Below are positions 17,185 through 26,441 of a DNA stretch of 64,000 nt, one piece after another. Source of the DNA: Alteromonadaceae bacterium (GTDB taxonomy: Bacteria; Pseudomonadota; Gammaproteobacteria; Enterobacterales; Alteromonadaceae); the NCBI GenBank assembly GCA_014872785.1, contig WKFJ01000011.1, positions 62,001 to 126,000 on the forward strand, read 5' to 3'. The notes beneath the pieces are model-generated. The model made no database searches. It worked only from the letters and a program-made list of their open reading frames with translations, and was not told the origin of the DNA. The stretch's first letter is position 1; the number at the start of each line of letters is the position of its first letter. A program made the position numbers and the translations under genes.

Positions 17185-18975
17185 TTACCCACCCGGGGTC
17201 GCAGATTCACCGTTAACGGCTATTCCTTTGACTCTGTCAGTCATTGGCGGAATTTCTTCTTTGTCGATGCGTACGTCAATAAGGGTTGGTGAGTTTTTGC
17301 TGAATAAGCGCTGATAATCGATAGCCTCGAGCTCTTCTACGGTATTTACTACCACGCCCTCAATTCCCATGGATTCAGCCATCATTGCATAATCAATTAC
17401 ACCAAGGTCAAAGCCGGTCTCAGCGGCGCCACCAAGACGCTGCCCGTGCATAACCATGCCCAACACAGCATCGTTGAGAATTACGTAAACAACAGGTAAT
17501 TCCATTTGTTTAGCTACTGTGATTTCCTGCGCACTCATTAGGTAACTACCATCTCCAGTAATACACAAATGAGGGTGTTTCCTGGCATTTCCAGCTGCAG
17601 AGCCTACTACTGCACCAATAGCCCATGCCATGGCGCCTAGACCCATTGCAATGTGGTATTTGCCATCGTGTTCCGAGCGTTGGTAATACTGAATCGACCA
17701 AGCCCATGCGTTACCCGCATCAACAAACACGCGAGTATCTTGTGGCAGCTCTCTACTTAAGTGAGTAAACAAGCGTTGCGGTTTAATCGGATGGGCGTCA
17801 CTTAAGCACATTTCTTCGTTAATTAACGACGTCGCACAACCATTGATATTAGTCTTAGCTGGCTGTGGTAAGCCGTCCCATTCTTTATTCCAATAACGCT
17901 GCGCACGATTCAATTTTTCGTTGATGATTCTAAAGATCGTCGGTAGATGACCACACACATGTAATCGAGCCATATGTGAACGCGTAAAGTGCTCTACCCT
18001 AGAATCTACGTGTACTAATTTTTTATTAATCAGCTCTTGCGCCCAGCCTCTGGTTCCGAGCTCACCCAGCGCGGCACCTATGGCGATAACTAAATCGAGC
18101 TCGTCGTCTTTGTCTTGCAATAGATCCTTTGCACTCTCGTTTCCACCAAAGCCAAACACGCCTCGATATAATGGATGCTTTTCGTTTACCCATCTTTTGC
18201 CCATGGGACCGGTAACAAATGGCGCATTGATCATCTCAGCAAAGCGCATAATTTCTTCTGAGGCGTCTTTACACCCATCGCCAATAAACAAGGCTACTTT
18301 GTTCACACTTTTGAGCTCGATAACCATCTGATCCATCGCGCCTTGGTCGGTTAAGGTATAGCGGCCTTTTAACGTACGCGATTCAATACCAGCACCTTGC
18401 GCGGCGGCGGTTCTTAACACATCGGACGGAATACTTACATGAACGGGACCTGCAGGTTCATTGCGGGCAGTCATAATGGCGGAAACGAGTTTGGTTTCAA
18501 GCTGTTCGTGATGGCTTACCAAGGTACTGTATTTAGTGCAATGATTGAACATGCCAACGGTATCTATCGCGGCACAAGATGAATCTTGTAGTGCACGTTT
18601 GCCAAATTTTGGCAATGGCGTTTGAGCGGTGATAACAAGCAGAGGGATGTTATCAGCATAAGCGGCCGAGACGCCGGTGATCAAATTGGTGGCTCCCGGT
18701 CCTGTCGTGGCACAGCACACGCCAATTTTGCCGGTTTCTCGCGCATAACCGTCGGCCATAAATGCCGCACCCGACTCGTGGCGAGCAACAACAGACTTAA
18801 CACCGTCAGATGTTTTGCCTTTTGCCATCGCATTATACAGAGGTTCAATCGCACCACCTGGTACACCAAACACGTACTCTATACCTAACTGCTCTAAGTA
18901 TTTGACGATTAGATCAGCGTACGTAAACACATCCATGTCCAAACCGGTTCCTATTTTTGAATCAGCCATAGACAT
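17185..18975 (-). CDS. thiamine-diphosphate enzyme, acetolactate synthase-like
   Basis: This protein of about 596 residues belongs to the acetolactate synthase/pyruvate oxidase family. The N-terminal ThDP domain has GIEYVFGVPGGAIEPL and the cofactor-activating Glu in VARHESGAAFMADGYAR. A central domain follows, then the C-terminal ThDP/metal motif ITGDGSYLMSAQEI with the distal Asn in ILNDAVLGM. Unlike typical IlvB it has ESG in place of EQ(G/A), and no small subunit gene is adjacent, so a biosynthetic role is not certain. The upstream open frame begins at a GTG (19011); the ATG at 18975 follows AGGTGG, and the ATG at 18969 is equally possible. It is a single-gene unit with its own terminator. 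Confidence 0.82.
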   Translation of the reverse strand: MSMADSKIGTGLDMDVFTYADLIVKYLEQLGIEYVFGVPGGAIEPLYNAMAKGKTSDGVKSVVARHESGAAFMADGYARETGKIGVCCATTGPGATNLITGVSAAYADNIPLLVITAQTPLPKFGKRALQDSSCAAIDTVGMFNHCTKYSTLVSHHEQLETKLVSAIMTARNEPAGPVHVSIPSDVLRTAAAQGAGIESRTLKGRYTLTDQGAMDQMVIELKSVNKVALFIGDGCKDASEEIMRFAEMINAPFVTGPMGKRWVNEKHPLYRGVFGFGGNESAKDLLQDKDDELDLVIAIGAALGELGTRGWAQELINKKLVHVDSRVEHFTRSHMARLHVCGHLPTIFRIINEKLNRAQRYWNKEWDGLPQPAKTNINGCATSLINEEMCLSDAHPIKPQRLFTHLSRELPQDTRVFVDAGNAWAWSIQYYQRSEHDGKYHIAMGLGAMAWAIGAVVGSAAGNARKHPHLCITGDGSYLMSAQEITVAKQMELPVVYVILNDAVLGMVMHGQRLGGAAETGFDLGVIDYAMMAESMGIEGVVVNTVEELEAIDYQRLFSKNSPTLIDVRIDKEEIPPMTDRVKGIAVNGESATPGG

Positions 18976-19202
18976 AATACCACCTGTCCTCGTTAAGCCC
19001 TGTTTAATCACACATTAAACTGCAATGAGTAACCTTAGGTTATTGTTGTTATATTAATGAGGCGCGTAATCTACACAAAAAATAAACAATTTGATAGGAA
19101 AAAAAGAGAAATCATTACCCTTTTACTACATTATTAAATAATTAAGGTAAGTAAAAATACCGCATGCATAAAGCTTATGAATTGTTTATTAATTAAGCAA
19201 GA

Positions 19203-21689
19203 TTAGCAGCCATATTTTTCTTCAATGACATCAATACTAAGCGGGCGGCTAATGTGATAGCCCTGCAAGTAATTGACACCAAGCTGTTTTAGTTCAATTG
19301 CCGTGGTCTCGTCTTCAACGAATTCGGCGACGGTGGTTTTATCAAGCGCACTTGCCACCTCGCAAATCGATTTAACTAAAGCCTTGTCGATTGGGTTATT
19401 AACCATGTCTTTTACAAATGAACCATCGACTTTGACGCAGTTAGCAGGCAGTTGTTTGAGATAACTAAAAGTACTAAACCCGGTTCCAAAATCATCGATT
19501 GAGAACTCGCATCCAAGCTCCATCAGTTTACCAATCATGTCTTGTGTCGCACTAAGATTAGTTAAACTTGCACTTTCGGTAACTTCAAAAATTATTTGTC
19601 CGGGCTCAACACCATATTGTCCGAGCTTTTCCTGCACCAGTGGCAACAAACGCTCATCACTAAAGGCTTGCGCTGATAGGTTGATAGCGACTTTTTTCAG
19701 CACTTTATATTCGCTAATCATACTCATCGCTTTAGAAATGACCTGATGATCCAGCAAGTTTATATCCTCAACTCGTTCAAGCGCTGGGATAAATTCGCCT
19801 GGCATAATCAATTTGCCATCAATTTCTAATCTAACCAATGCTTCGTAGTAATGCACTTCGCGTGTATCAGCATCCACAACAGGCTGAAAATGAAGAATCA
19901 ATTGGTCATTGACTATTGCTTCTTGTAATACGTGTACCCATTGTACTGACGCTTGGAAGTCACCCGATTCTCGGTCTTCCTTACCAAATAAATGCACCAG
20001 GTTACGTCCGCGTTTTTTCGCAACATACAAAGCAATATCGGCTTGTTGTAAATACGTTTCCGGACGCTCTTCTTCGCCGTTAATTTCGGCAACACCAATA
20101 CTACAGCTTATTTTATATATGCGTTCATCAAACTTGTAATGCCCTTGTTGCAATAAATCGCAAATGCTCTGAGCGATACCCTGCGCATCTACCTTGTTAG
20201 TTCTGGGGAGTAAGAGGGCGAATTCATCACCACCTACACGGCAAAACACATCCGATTCACGTTTAACTTTGGCGATAGTTTCCGCAACTTCTTTAAGTAT
20301 GATGTCACCCTGGTGGTGGCCTTGCGTGTCGTTGATAACCTTGAAGTGATCCAAGTCTAAGTACAAAAGAGCGTGCAGATAACCGCTATTTTGCGCCGTA
20401 TCGGCTAAACGCTTTAATTCAGTATCAAAATAATGTCTGTTGTATAAATTGGTAAGGGTATCGTGTGACGCCAGATGGTTTAGTTCAAGTTCCGCTTTTT
20501 TGCGATCATCGATATTGTCTAAAGTGACCGTTACGCCCGACACCTGACCTTGGCGATACAAATCGTTAAACTGAACCTCAACCCACATAGCCGATCCGTC
20601 TTTTCTGGCCAATTGAAATTCAATTTTTTTGTAATGCTCACTGCCATCAAAAATACTATCGAGGTGGTGCTTAACAAAATTTTTGGTGTTGTCATCGTCA
20701 CCAAAGGCGAAGTCTACTAGAGGTAAGCCAACCGTTTCGCTTCGCTCGTATCCGGTTAAGTTTAACCAAGCCTTGTTAACAAACTTAATTAATCCTTCCG
20801 CGTCGAGCTCCATGACAACTGTGCTAAGGTGATTAAGTAAACGAGTATGCGCCTCGGACAAGTTTTTGTATTGGTCTTCGCGACGTTTTATCGTCAATAC
20901 CTTTTCTTCAAACTGCGCATTACTTATTAGGTAGTTTTCTCTGTGCGCAGCAATACCAACTACTCTGCGCAACTGATCGCCTTTAAACGGCTTTTGAATA
21001 AAATCTACGGCACCTTTGATCATTAGCTCTTCGGCAAGGTTTGTGCCGCCATGAGCCGTCATGATGACGACCGCTTGTCTGGGGTTGATGCGCATAATGT
21101 TGTCTAACACTTCAGGACCACTCATCCCGGGCATTTGCACATCGAGTAATACGATATCGTACTTCGCCGATTCATATTTTTGTAAACCCTCTAGCCCCGT
21201 CATTGCCACATCAACAACATAATGGGAGGCTAATAATCTCGAGGCTAGCTCGCAGATATCCTCGTCATCTTCAACGATAAGCACTTTTTGGCTATGAATG
21301 GAGCTTTGCTTTTCTTGCAACAAGTTGGCAAGGGTAAAACCCAAATTTGAAAGCTTGTCAGAGGGGATCACACTGTTAATAGCAAACGCATTCGCAGTGG
21401 TTTCTGCAATGTGTTCGCAGTAAGTATCGGTCAGAAGAATAAAGGGGGTTTCTTGAGTACAGCGAAATAAATTCGCTCGCAACATGCGAACCAAACGCCA
21501 TGCGTCCATGTCACCAATATCGGTTTCGGACACTATGATATCGAAGGTTTCTTCCTTTAATAATTCAACGGCTTGAGTACTGTTAGTCGCATTGTACGTA
21601 ACGACATTGTGTTCAGCCAATAATGCTTGTATCTCGGTTCGCTTGCTTTGATTTTCCGTCACCAATAGAAGCTGAGTAGAATCGCTCAT
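19203..21689 (-). CDS. REC-REC-PAS-GGDEF-EAL cyclic-di-GMP signalling protein
   Basis: This 828-residue cytoplasmic protein starts at the ATG at 21689 after AGGAA. REC1 (about 1-120) is degenerate: the phosphoacceptor position in DIIVSETDIGDMDAW is Glu. REC2 (about 137-255) is intact (IVEDDEDICE and VLLDVQMPGMSG). A PAS domain (about 280-400) with SGVTVTLDNIDDRKKAE follows, then GGDEF (about 415-575) with intact GGDEFALLL, and EAL (about 590-828) with YEALVRLE and SIDDFGTGFSTFSYL. Both diguanylate cyclase and phosphodiesterase active sites look intact. No kinase is adjacent. It probably adjusts local c-di-GMP on phosphorylation of REC2. Confidence 0.93.
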   Translation of the reverse strand: MSDSTQLLLVTENQSKRTEIQALLAEHNVVTYNATNSTQAVELLKEETFDIIVSETDIGDMDAWRLVRMLRANLFRCTQETPFILLTDTYCEHIAETTANAFAINSVIPSDKLSNLGFTLANLLQEKQSSIHSQKVLIVEDDEDICELASRLLASHYVVDVAMTGLEGLQKYESAKYDIVLLDVQMPGMSGPEVLDNIMRINPRQAVVIMTAHGGTNLAEELMIKGAVDFIQKPFKGDQLRRVVGIAAHRENYLISNAQFEEKVLTIKRREDQYKNLSEAHTRLLNHLSTVVMELDAEGLIKFVNKAWLNLTGYERSETVGLPLVDFAFGDDDNTKNFVKHHLDSIFDGSEHYKKIEFQLARKDGSAMWVEVQFNDLYRQGQVSGVTVTLDNIDDRKKAELELNHLASHDTLTNLYNRHYFDTELKRLADTAQNSGYLHALLYLDLDHFKVINDTQGHHQGDIILKEVAETIAKVKRESDVFCRVGGDEFALLLPRTNKVDAQGIAQSICDLLQQGHYKFDERIYKISCSIGVAEINGEEERPETYLQQADIALYVAKKRGRNLVHLFGKEDRESGDFQASVQWVHVLQEAIVNDQLILHFQPVVDADTREVHYYEALVRLEIDGKLIMPGEFIPALERVEDINLLDHQVISKAMSMISEYKVLKKVAINLSAQAFSDERLLPLVQEKLGQYGVEPGQIIFEVTESASLTNLSATQDMIGKLMELGCEFSIDDFGTGFSTFSYLKQLPANCVKVDGSFVKDMVNNPIDKALVKSICEVASALDKTTVAEFVEDETTAIELKQLGVNYLQGYHISRPLSIDVIEEKYGC

Positions 21690-21794
21690 CAATTTCCTGC
21701 ATTAATTGGTGGCCTAGCCACACACTGCTTATTTTTTTAAGCCTCATACTACTTGTAAAATGAGGAAACTAAAATACCCAAAAGTGTTAAATGG

Positions 21795-22346
21795 TTAAAT
21801 TCTGACATGTACCAGAGAGGTTGTCCAGGCATCTGTGTATTCGTTTGCCTTTGGCTCTGTACTGGTAATTAAAATGCATTTAGACAACTGGGCAGCCCTA
21901 CCCGCCCGCATATCAGAAATTTTGTCACCAACAATCACCGACTGACTAAGATCCAAATGATGTTCGTTTGCTGCCTTAATTAGCATGCCCGGCTTTGGCT
22001 TTCGGCAATCACAATCTAATTTAAATTCCCCATAGCCTTCTTTGGCGTGATGCGGACAATGATAAACCGCCAGCACATCGACTCCCTCCTCAGCAAATCG
22101 CTGCAACATCCAATCGGTCAGTCTCTCAAAATCAGCTTCACTGTAGTATCCGCGGGCAATACCAGACTGATTCGTTACCACAACAATAGCATAGCCCATC
22201 GCCTGAAAACGGCGACACGCATGAAAAACACCATCGATAAAAGTAAAGTCTTCAATTTTGTGGGTATAGCCATGATCGATATTAATCACGCCATCGCGAT
22301 CCAGAAAAATCGCTTTTTGTAGGTTTGTTGCTGAATTTTCAGGCAC
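21795..22346 (-). CDS. gmhB: D-glycero-D-manno-heptose 1,7-bisphosphate 7-phosphatase
   Basis: This 183-residue HAD-superfamily phosphatase has the nucleophile motif FLDRDGVINIDHGY, motif II VVTNQSGIARGYYS, the zinc-binding cluster CPHHAKEGYGEFKLDCDCRKPKPGM (three Cys and a His) and motif IV VGDKISDMRAG. This set is diagnostic of GmhB, which makes the heptose precursor of the lipopolysaccharide inner core. The start is GTG with no strong ribosome-binding site. It stands alone, not with other heptose genes. Confidence 0.93.
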   Translation of the reverse strand: MPENSATNLQKAIFLDRDGVINIDHGYTHKIEDFTFIDGVFHACRRFQAMGYAIVVVTNQSGIARGYYSEADFERLTDWMLQRFAEEGVDVLAVYHCPHHAKEGYGEFKLDCDCRKPKPGMLIKAANEHHLDLSQSVIVGDKISDMRAGRAAQLSKCILITSTEPKANEYTDAWTTSLVHVRI

Positions 22347-22467
22347 TTACAGAAGGAATAAAAATGAACTCGAATGACCGAGACTATAAACCCTATAGCC
22401 TCGGTAAGCCACAGTGAACGTGGATATTAATACGCAAAAATGTATAAAAATATTGATGCGAGTAATT

Positions 22468-23229
22468 TTAAACGCGAGTACCGCCGTCCAGCTCAATTAC
22501 GCGGCCAGTAAAATAGTCGTTTTCAAAGATGTACTTGGCAGTGTGACCCAACTCTTCCACCTGAGCCAATCGACGAAGCGGAACTGTGCTAAGAAAGCGT
22601 TCCATCATTTCTGGGCGCATTTGACGTGCCATTGCAGTATCGACAAGACCCGGAGCAATGCAAGCCGAACGAATACCAAAACGAGCAAGTTCTTTGCCCC
22701 ACGTTACCGTCATGGCTGCAACCGCCGCTTTAGAGGCAGAATAATTGGACTGTCCCATATTGCCAGCACGCGAAACCGAAGATAAGTTGATAATGACACC
22801 TTGATTGCCAAGATTGACCATTGTTGCTGCCGCTTCGCGACCACACAAGAAAGACCCGGTAACATTAACATCTAAAACAGACTGAAACTGTTTTTGCGAC
22901 ATTTTGTCCACCACTTTGCCTTCTTTTACTTTTAGCAACATACCATCGCGCATGATACCTGCACTGTTGATTAGGCCGTTAAGTTGTCCAAAATCTTCTG
23001 CAATTTTGGCAAAGACAGCTTCGACATTTTCTTCGTCTGTTACGTTAACCGCATAGGCGTTGGCTTTTACGCCTTTGTCCGCCAATTCTGCAACCGCAGT
23101 GTTAAGCGCATCCTCTTGCATATCCAACAGTGCAATATGGGCACCTTCATCCGCAAGGATATCGGCCATAGCGCGACCCAAACCCTGTGCAGCGCCAGTA
23201 ATGGCAATAACTTTATCTTTTAAATTCAT
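22468..23229 (-). CDS. short-chain dehydrogenase (3-hydroxyacyl-CoA/FabG-like) of the valine operon
   Basis: This 253-residue classical SDR has the NAD-binding GAAQGLGRAMA, NSAGIM, catalytic Ser in INLSSVSRAG, and Tyr-Lys in YSASKAA. It closely resembles FabG-type oxidoreductases and 3-hydroxyacyl-CoA dehydrogenases. It is the last gene of the mmsA operon, 16 bp after mmsB, so a catabolic role on a short branched hydroxyacyl compound is more likely than fatty-acid synthesis. The precise substrate is inferred from context only. Confidence 0.85.
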   Translation of the reverse strand: MNLKDKVIAITGAAQGLGRAMADILADEGAHIALLDMQEDALNTAVAELADKGVKANAYAVNVTDEENVEAVFAKIAEDFGQLNGLINSAGIMRDGMLLKVKEGKVVDKMSQKQFQSVLDVNVTGSFLCGREAAATMVNLGNQGVIINLSSVSRAGNMGQSNYSASKAAVAAMTVTWGKELARFGIRSACIAPGLVDTAMARQMRPEMMERFLSTVPLRRLAQVEELGHTAKYIFENDYFTGRVIELDGGTRV

Positions 23230-23245
23230 CGTTGTTACCTAAAAA

Positions 23246-24142
23246 TTAGTTGAGGTTATTTGCCGCGAGCAATTCAAAAATGCTGGAGAAGTCTTTTTTG
23301 CCGTTGCCTTGAGCGCTGTGAATACCGTACAAGTTTTGGGCAAGGGCGCCCATCGGTGTCATCGACTTACTAGAATTTGCCGCTTCCATCGCCAGACCAA
23401 GGTCTTTTTTCATTAAATCGACCATGAAACCGCCATTGTAATTATTCGACGAAGGGACTTGGGGCAACACATCTGGGCACGGGTTGTATAGTTCAAGCGT
23501 CCAATTGCGACCAGAGCTTTGCAGCATAATGTCTGACAATACTTTCGGATCTAACCCATTGTTGATGCCCATTTGCAATGCTTCAGAAGTCCCCGTCATC
23601 AATATTGCCAAAAGCATGTTATTGCATATCTTCGCTACTTGCCCGGCACCAACATCTCCCGCGTGGAATATGTTTTTTCCCATCGCTTCAAGCAAAGGTT
23701 TAACCGATGCAAAGGTATCTTCTGCACCACCAACAATAAAAGTTAGCGTACCAGCAGCAGCCCCTGCCACCCCACCAGATACGGGCGCATCAACAAATTT
23801 AAAACCAGCGCTTTCCAATTTACCGCCCACGCGTTTTGCAGTGTCAGCATCGATGGTACTCGAATCAATTACAGTAGTGCCTGGTAGCATGTGCTGCACA
23901 AGACCGTTTTCGCCGCAATAAAGTGATTCAACATGTTTGCCTGCTGGCAGCATAGAGATCACAACTTCTGCTTCTGCAACTGCTTTACTAGCAGAATCGG
24001 CGGCGCTTGCACCTTGCGCAACCAAACTGTCTACGTTGTCTTGTACTAAGTCAAAAACCACAACGCTGTGGCCTGCTTTAACGAGATTAGCAGCCATCGG
24101 ACCGCCCATATTTCCCAATCCAATAAAAGCAATACTAGACAT
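23246..24142 (-). CDS. mmsB: 3-hydroxyisobutyrate dehydrogenase
   Basis: This 298-residue enzyme of the beta-hydroxyacid dehydrogenase family has an N-terminal Rossmann motif FIGLGNMGGPMAANL, the substrate loop DAPVSGGVAGAAAGTLTF, and the catalytic Lys in GAGQVAKICNNMLLA. It oxidises 3-hydroxyisobutyrate to methylmalonate semialdehyde in valine breakdown, feeding MmsA encoded upstream in the same operon. It starts 2 bp after the stop of the hydrolase gene. Confidence 0.95.
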   Translation of the reverse strand: MSSIAFIGLGNMGGPMAANLVKAGHSVVVFDLVQDNVDSLVAQGASAADSASKAVAEAEVVISMLPAGKHVESLYCGENGLVQHMLPGTTVIDSSTIDADTAKRVGGKLESAGFKFVDAPVSGGVAGAAAGTLTFIVGGAEDTFASVKPLLEAMGKNIFHAGDVGAGQVAKICNNMLLAILMTGTSEALQMGINNGLDPKVLSDIMLQSSGRNWTLELYNPCPDVLPQVPSSNNYNGGFMVDLMKKDLGLAMEAANSSKSMTPMGALAQNLYGIHSAQGNGKKDFSSIFELLAANNLN

Positions 24143-24144
24143 AA

Positions 24145-25263
24145 TTATTCCTCGATATGTGAGAGTGGATGCTGATCGTTTGACCAGTCCGCCGTGAAGA
24201 AGCTATCAATGACATGTTCAGGAACCGACGCTACATCAGCGAACTTCCAAATTGGGGCGCCGTCTTTATCAATTAACAAGGCGCGTACGCCTTCCTTAAA
24301 TTCTCCAAAACTTGCACACTTACACGCCATTATCAGCTCCATTTTGAAACATTCCAAAAGCGATAACTCACGCGCGCGTTTTAGCTGCTGAAATACCAGA
24401 TGAGCCGTAATAGGCGAGCCTGAGCGCAATGTTTTTCCTGCTCTACTGAGCCACTTTTCGTCAGAATCGCTGAGCCCCACTAGGTTGTCGTAAATAAGCT
24501 GAAAATCACTTCCTGATACAATGTTTTGCAACAGTTCATAATGTGCGTCGATATTACCAACCGGAATATCAACACGAGGGGCACCTTTCAATTCAGCGAG
24601 CACTGAATCAACCACGGAAGAGCTATCGAAGTCACTCTTTGCAACGCGTTCGATAAAGTCTTCAACTTGGTAACCCGCAACTTGGTGTGTCGCCATTTTG
24701 AGCCTGATTGCATCGGCACCATTTACCTGCACGCCAGTCAGCCCCAAAAACAAACCTAGGTTATCGGGTACCTGATTTAAGAAATAACTGCCACCGACAT
24801 CAGGAAATAACCCGATAGTAATTTCAGGCATCGCTAGACGAGTTGTTTCTGTGACCACGCGGTGTGAAGCACCGGCAAACAAGCCAATACCGCCACCCAT
24901 GATAATACCCTTACCCCAACAGACAATGGGTTTAGCAAAGGTGTGAATCAAGTAATCTAATTCGTATTCTTCACTAAAAAAGGCTTTAACTGACTCGGGG
25001 GTTACACCTGGTTCATCGCGCATTGCGTTGTGTAGTGATACAACGTCACCACCGGCACAAAATGCCTTTTCACCAACGCCTGACAAAACCACCATATTGA
25101 TGCTTTCATCTGTTTGCCAAGCAGTAAGTTGGGTAAACAACAACTGCACCATTTCCAGATTTAGTGCATTTAACGACTTAGGTAGGTTAAGCTGAGCGTG
25201 AGCGAGATGACCACCAGTGGTCATCTCATGTGTAGAAAAAATAACTGGCGCTTGCTCGGTCAT
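24145..25263 (-). CDS. 3-hydroxyisobutyryl-CoA hydrolase (enoyl-CoA hydratase/isomerase family)
   Basis: This 372-residue crotonase-fold protein has SLNALNLEMV, the oxyanion-hole segment GVGEKAFCAGGDVVSLHN and the second loop GIIMGGGIGLFAGASHRVVTE. The length (versus about 260 for hydratases) and the ISLE-like second motif region EITIGLFPDVGGSYFL are typical of 3-hydroxyisobutyryl-CoA hydrolase, which releases free 3-hydroxyisobutyrate in valine catabolism. It starts immediately after the acyl-CoA dehydrogenase stop. No separate crotonase for the hydration step is seen in this operon; liuC or a gene outside the window may supply it. Confidence 0.87.
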   Translation of the reverse strand: MTEQAPVIFSTHEMTTGGHLAHAQLNLPKSLNALNLEMVQLLFTQLTAWQTDESINMVVLSGVGEKAFCAGGDVVSLHNAMRDEPGVTPESVKAFFSEEYELDYLIHTFAKPIVCWGKGIIMGGGIGLFAGASHRVVTETTRLAMPEITIGLFPDVGGSYFLNQVPDNLGLFLGLTGVQVNGADAIRLKMATHQVAGYQVEDFIERVAKSDFDSSSVVDSVLAELKGAPRVDIPVGNIDAHYELLQNIVSGSDFQLIYDNLVGLSDSDEKWLSRAGKTLRSGSPITAHLVFQQLKRARELSLLECFKMELIMACKCASFGEFKEGVRALLIDKDGAPIWKFADVASVPEHVIDSFFTADWSNDQHPLSHIEE

Positions 25264-26421
25264 TTACACTAGGTCTCCAGCGCCCTCGGCTAAGATCCTG
25301 CGACCAATGATAAGACGCATGATCTCGTTAGTGCCCTCGAGAATTTGATGTACGCGAACATCACGTACATGACGCTCTAAGGGGTACTCTTGAATATAAC
25401 CATAGCCACCGTGGATCTGTAACGCATCATCACAGACCTTAAAACCGACATCAGTTGCGAAGCGTTTTGCCATCGCACAATATGCGGTCGCCTCAGGGTC
25501 ACCAACGTCTAGTTTAAACGCCGCCAAACGCACCATCTGACGTGCAGCCACAAGCTCAGTGGTCATATCGGCTATTTTAAATTGCAATGCTTGAAACGCG
25601 GCCAGAGGCTTACCGAACTGAGAGCGTTCATGCATGTAACTTTTAGCAGTATTTAATGCTTGCTGCGCAGTACCAATTGAACAGGTAGCAATATTAATTC
25701 GACCACCGTCCAAGCCTTTCATAGCAAAGGTAAAACCTTGCCCTTCTTGGCCTAACAAGTGGCTTGTTGGTATACGCACATTTTCGAAGGTCACAAGACG
25801 AGTCGGCTGTGCATTCCAGCCCATTTTCTCTTCCGCTTTGCCATAAATAATGCCGTCGGCATCAGCAGGCACAACAACCGCAGAAATTCCTTTAGGTCCT
25901 GCTTCACCGGTTCTTACCATAACCACGAGCACATCGGTTTCACCCGCGCCGGAGATAAACATCTTAGAACCGTTAATTACGTAGTGGTCACCGTCTTTTT
26001 TGGCGGTAGTTCGCAGTGCAGCTGCGTCTGAACCAGAACCAGGCTCAGTCAAACAGTAGGATGCTAGTTTTTCACCCATCACAAGTTCTGGACACCAAGC
26101 GTCTTTAATTTGCTCAGTTCCCCAAGACGCAATCATCCAGGTTGCCATATTGTGAATTGTCATCATAGCAGTTGTCGCAGTACAGCCCATTGCCAACTGT
26201 TCAAAAATGATAGAACTGTCTAGTCTTGATAATCCTAAACCACCCGCTTCTTCGGGCGTATACAAACCGCAAAAACCTAGCTCACCGGCCTTTTGGATTA
26301 CTTCTTTTGGAAAAATATGTTCTTTATCCCACTTGGCTGCGTTTGGCGCTAACTCTTGGTCAGAGAACTGTTTTGCTGTTTCAGCAAATGCAAATTGGTC
26401 TTCAGTTAAATTAAAGTTCAT
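25264..26421 (-). CDS. acyl-CoA dehydrogenase, probably isobutyryl-CoA dehydrogenase
   Basis: This 385-residue FAD enzyme has the full acyl-CoA dehydrogenase layout: LTEPGSGSDAAAL (flavin/substrate binding), GGRINIATCSIGTAQQAL, and the C-terminal ILEGTNEIMRLIIGRRIL with the catalytic Glu. Position between mmsA and the hydroxyisobutyryl-CoA hydrolase points to oxidation of isobutyryl-CoA to methacrylyl-CoA. It lies 20 bp downstream of mmsA. Confidence 0.9.
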   Translation of the reverse strand: MNFNLTEDQFAFAETAKQFSDQELAPNAAKWDKEHIFPKEVIQKAGELGFCGLYTPEEAGGLGLSRLDSSIIFEQLAMGCTATTAMMTIHNMATWMIASWGTEQIKDAWCPELVMGEKLASYCLTEPGSGSDAAALRTTAKKDGDHYVINGSKMFISGAGETDVLVVMVRTGEAGPKGISAVVVPADADGIIYGKAEEKMGWNAQPTRLVTFENVRIPTSHLLGQEGQGFTFAMKGLDGGRINIATCSIGTAQQALNTAKSYMHERSQFGKPLAAFQALQFKIADMTTELVAARQMVRLAAFKLDVGDPEATAYCAMAKRFATDVGFKVCDDALQIHGGYGYIQEYPLERHVRDVRVHQILEGTNEIMRLIIGRRILAEGAGDLV

Positions 26422-26441
26422 GGTTACCTCTCGCCCTACAA

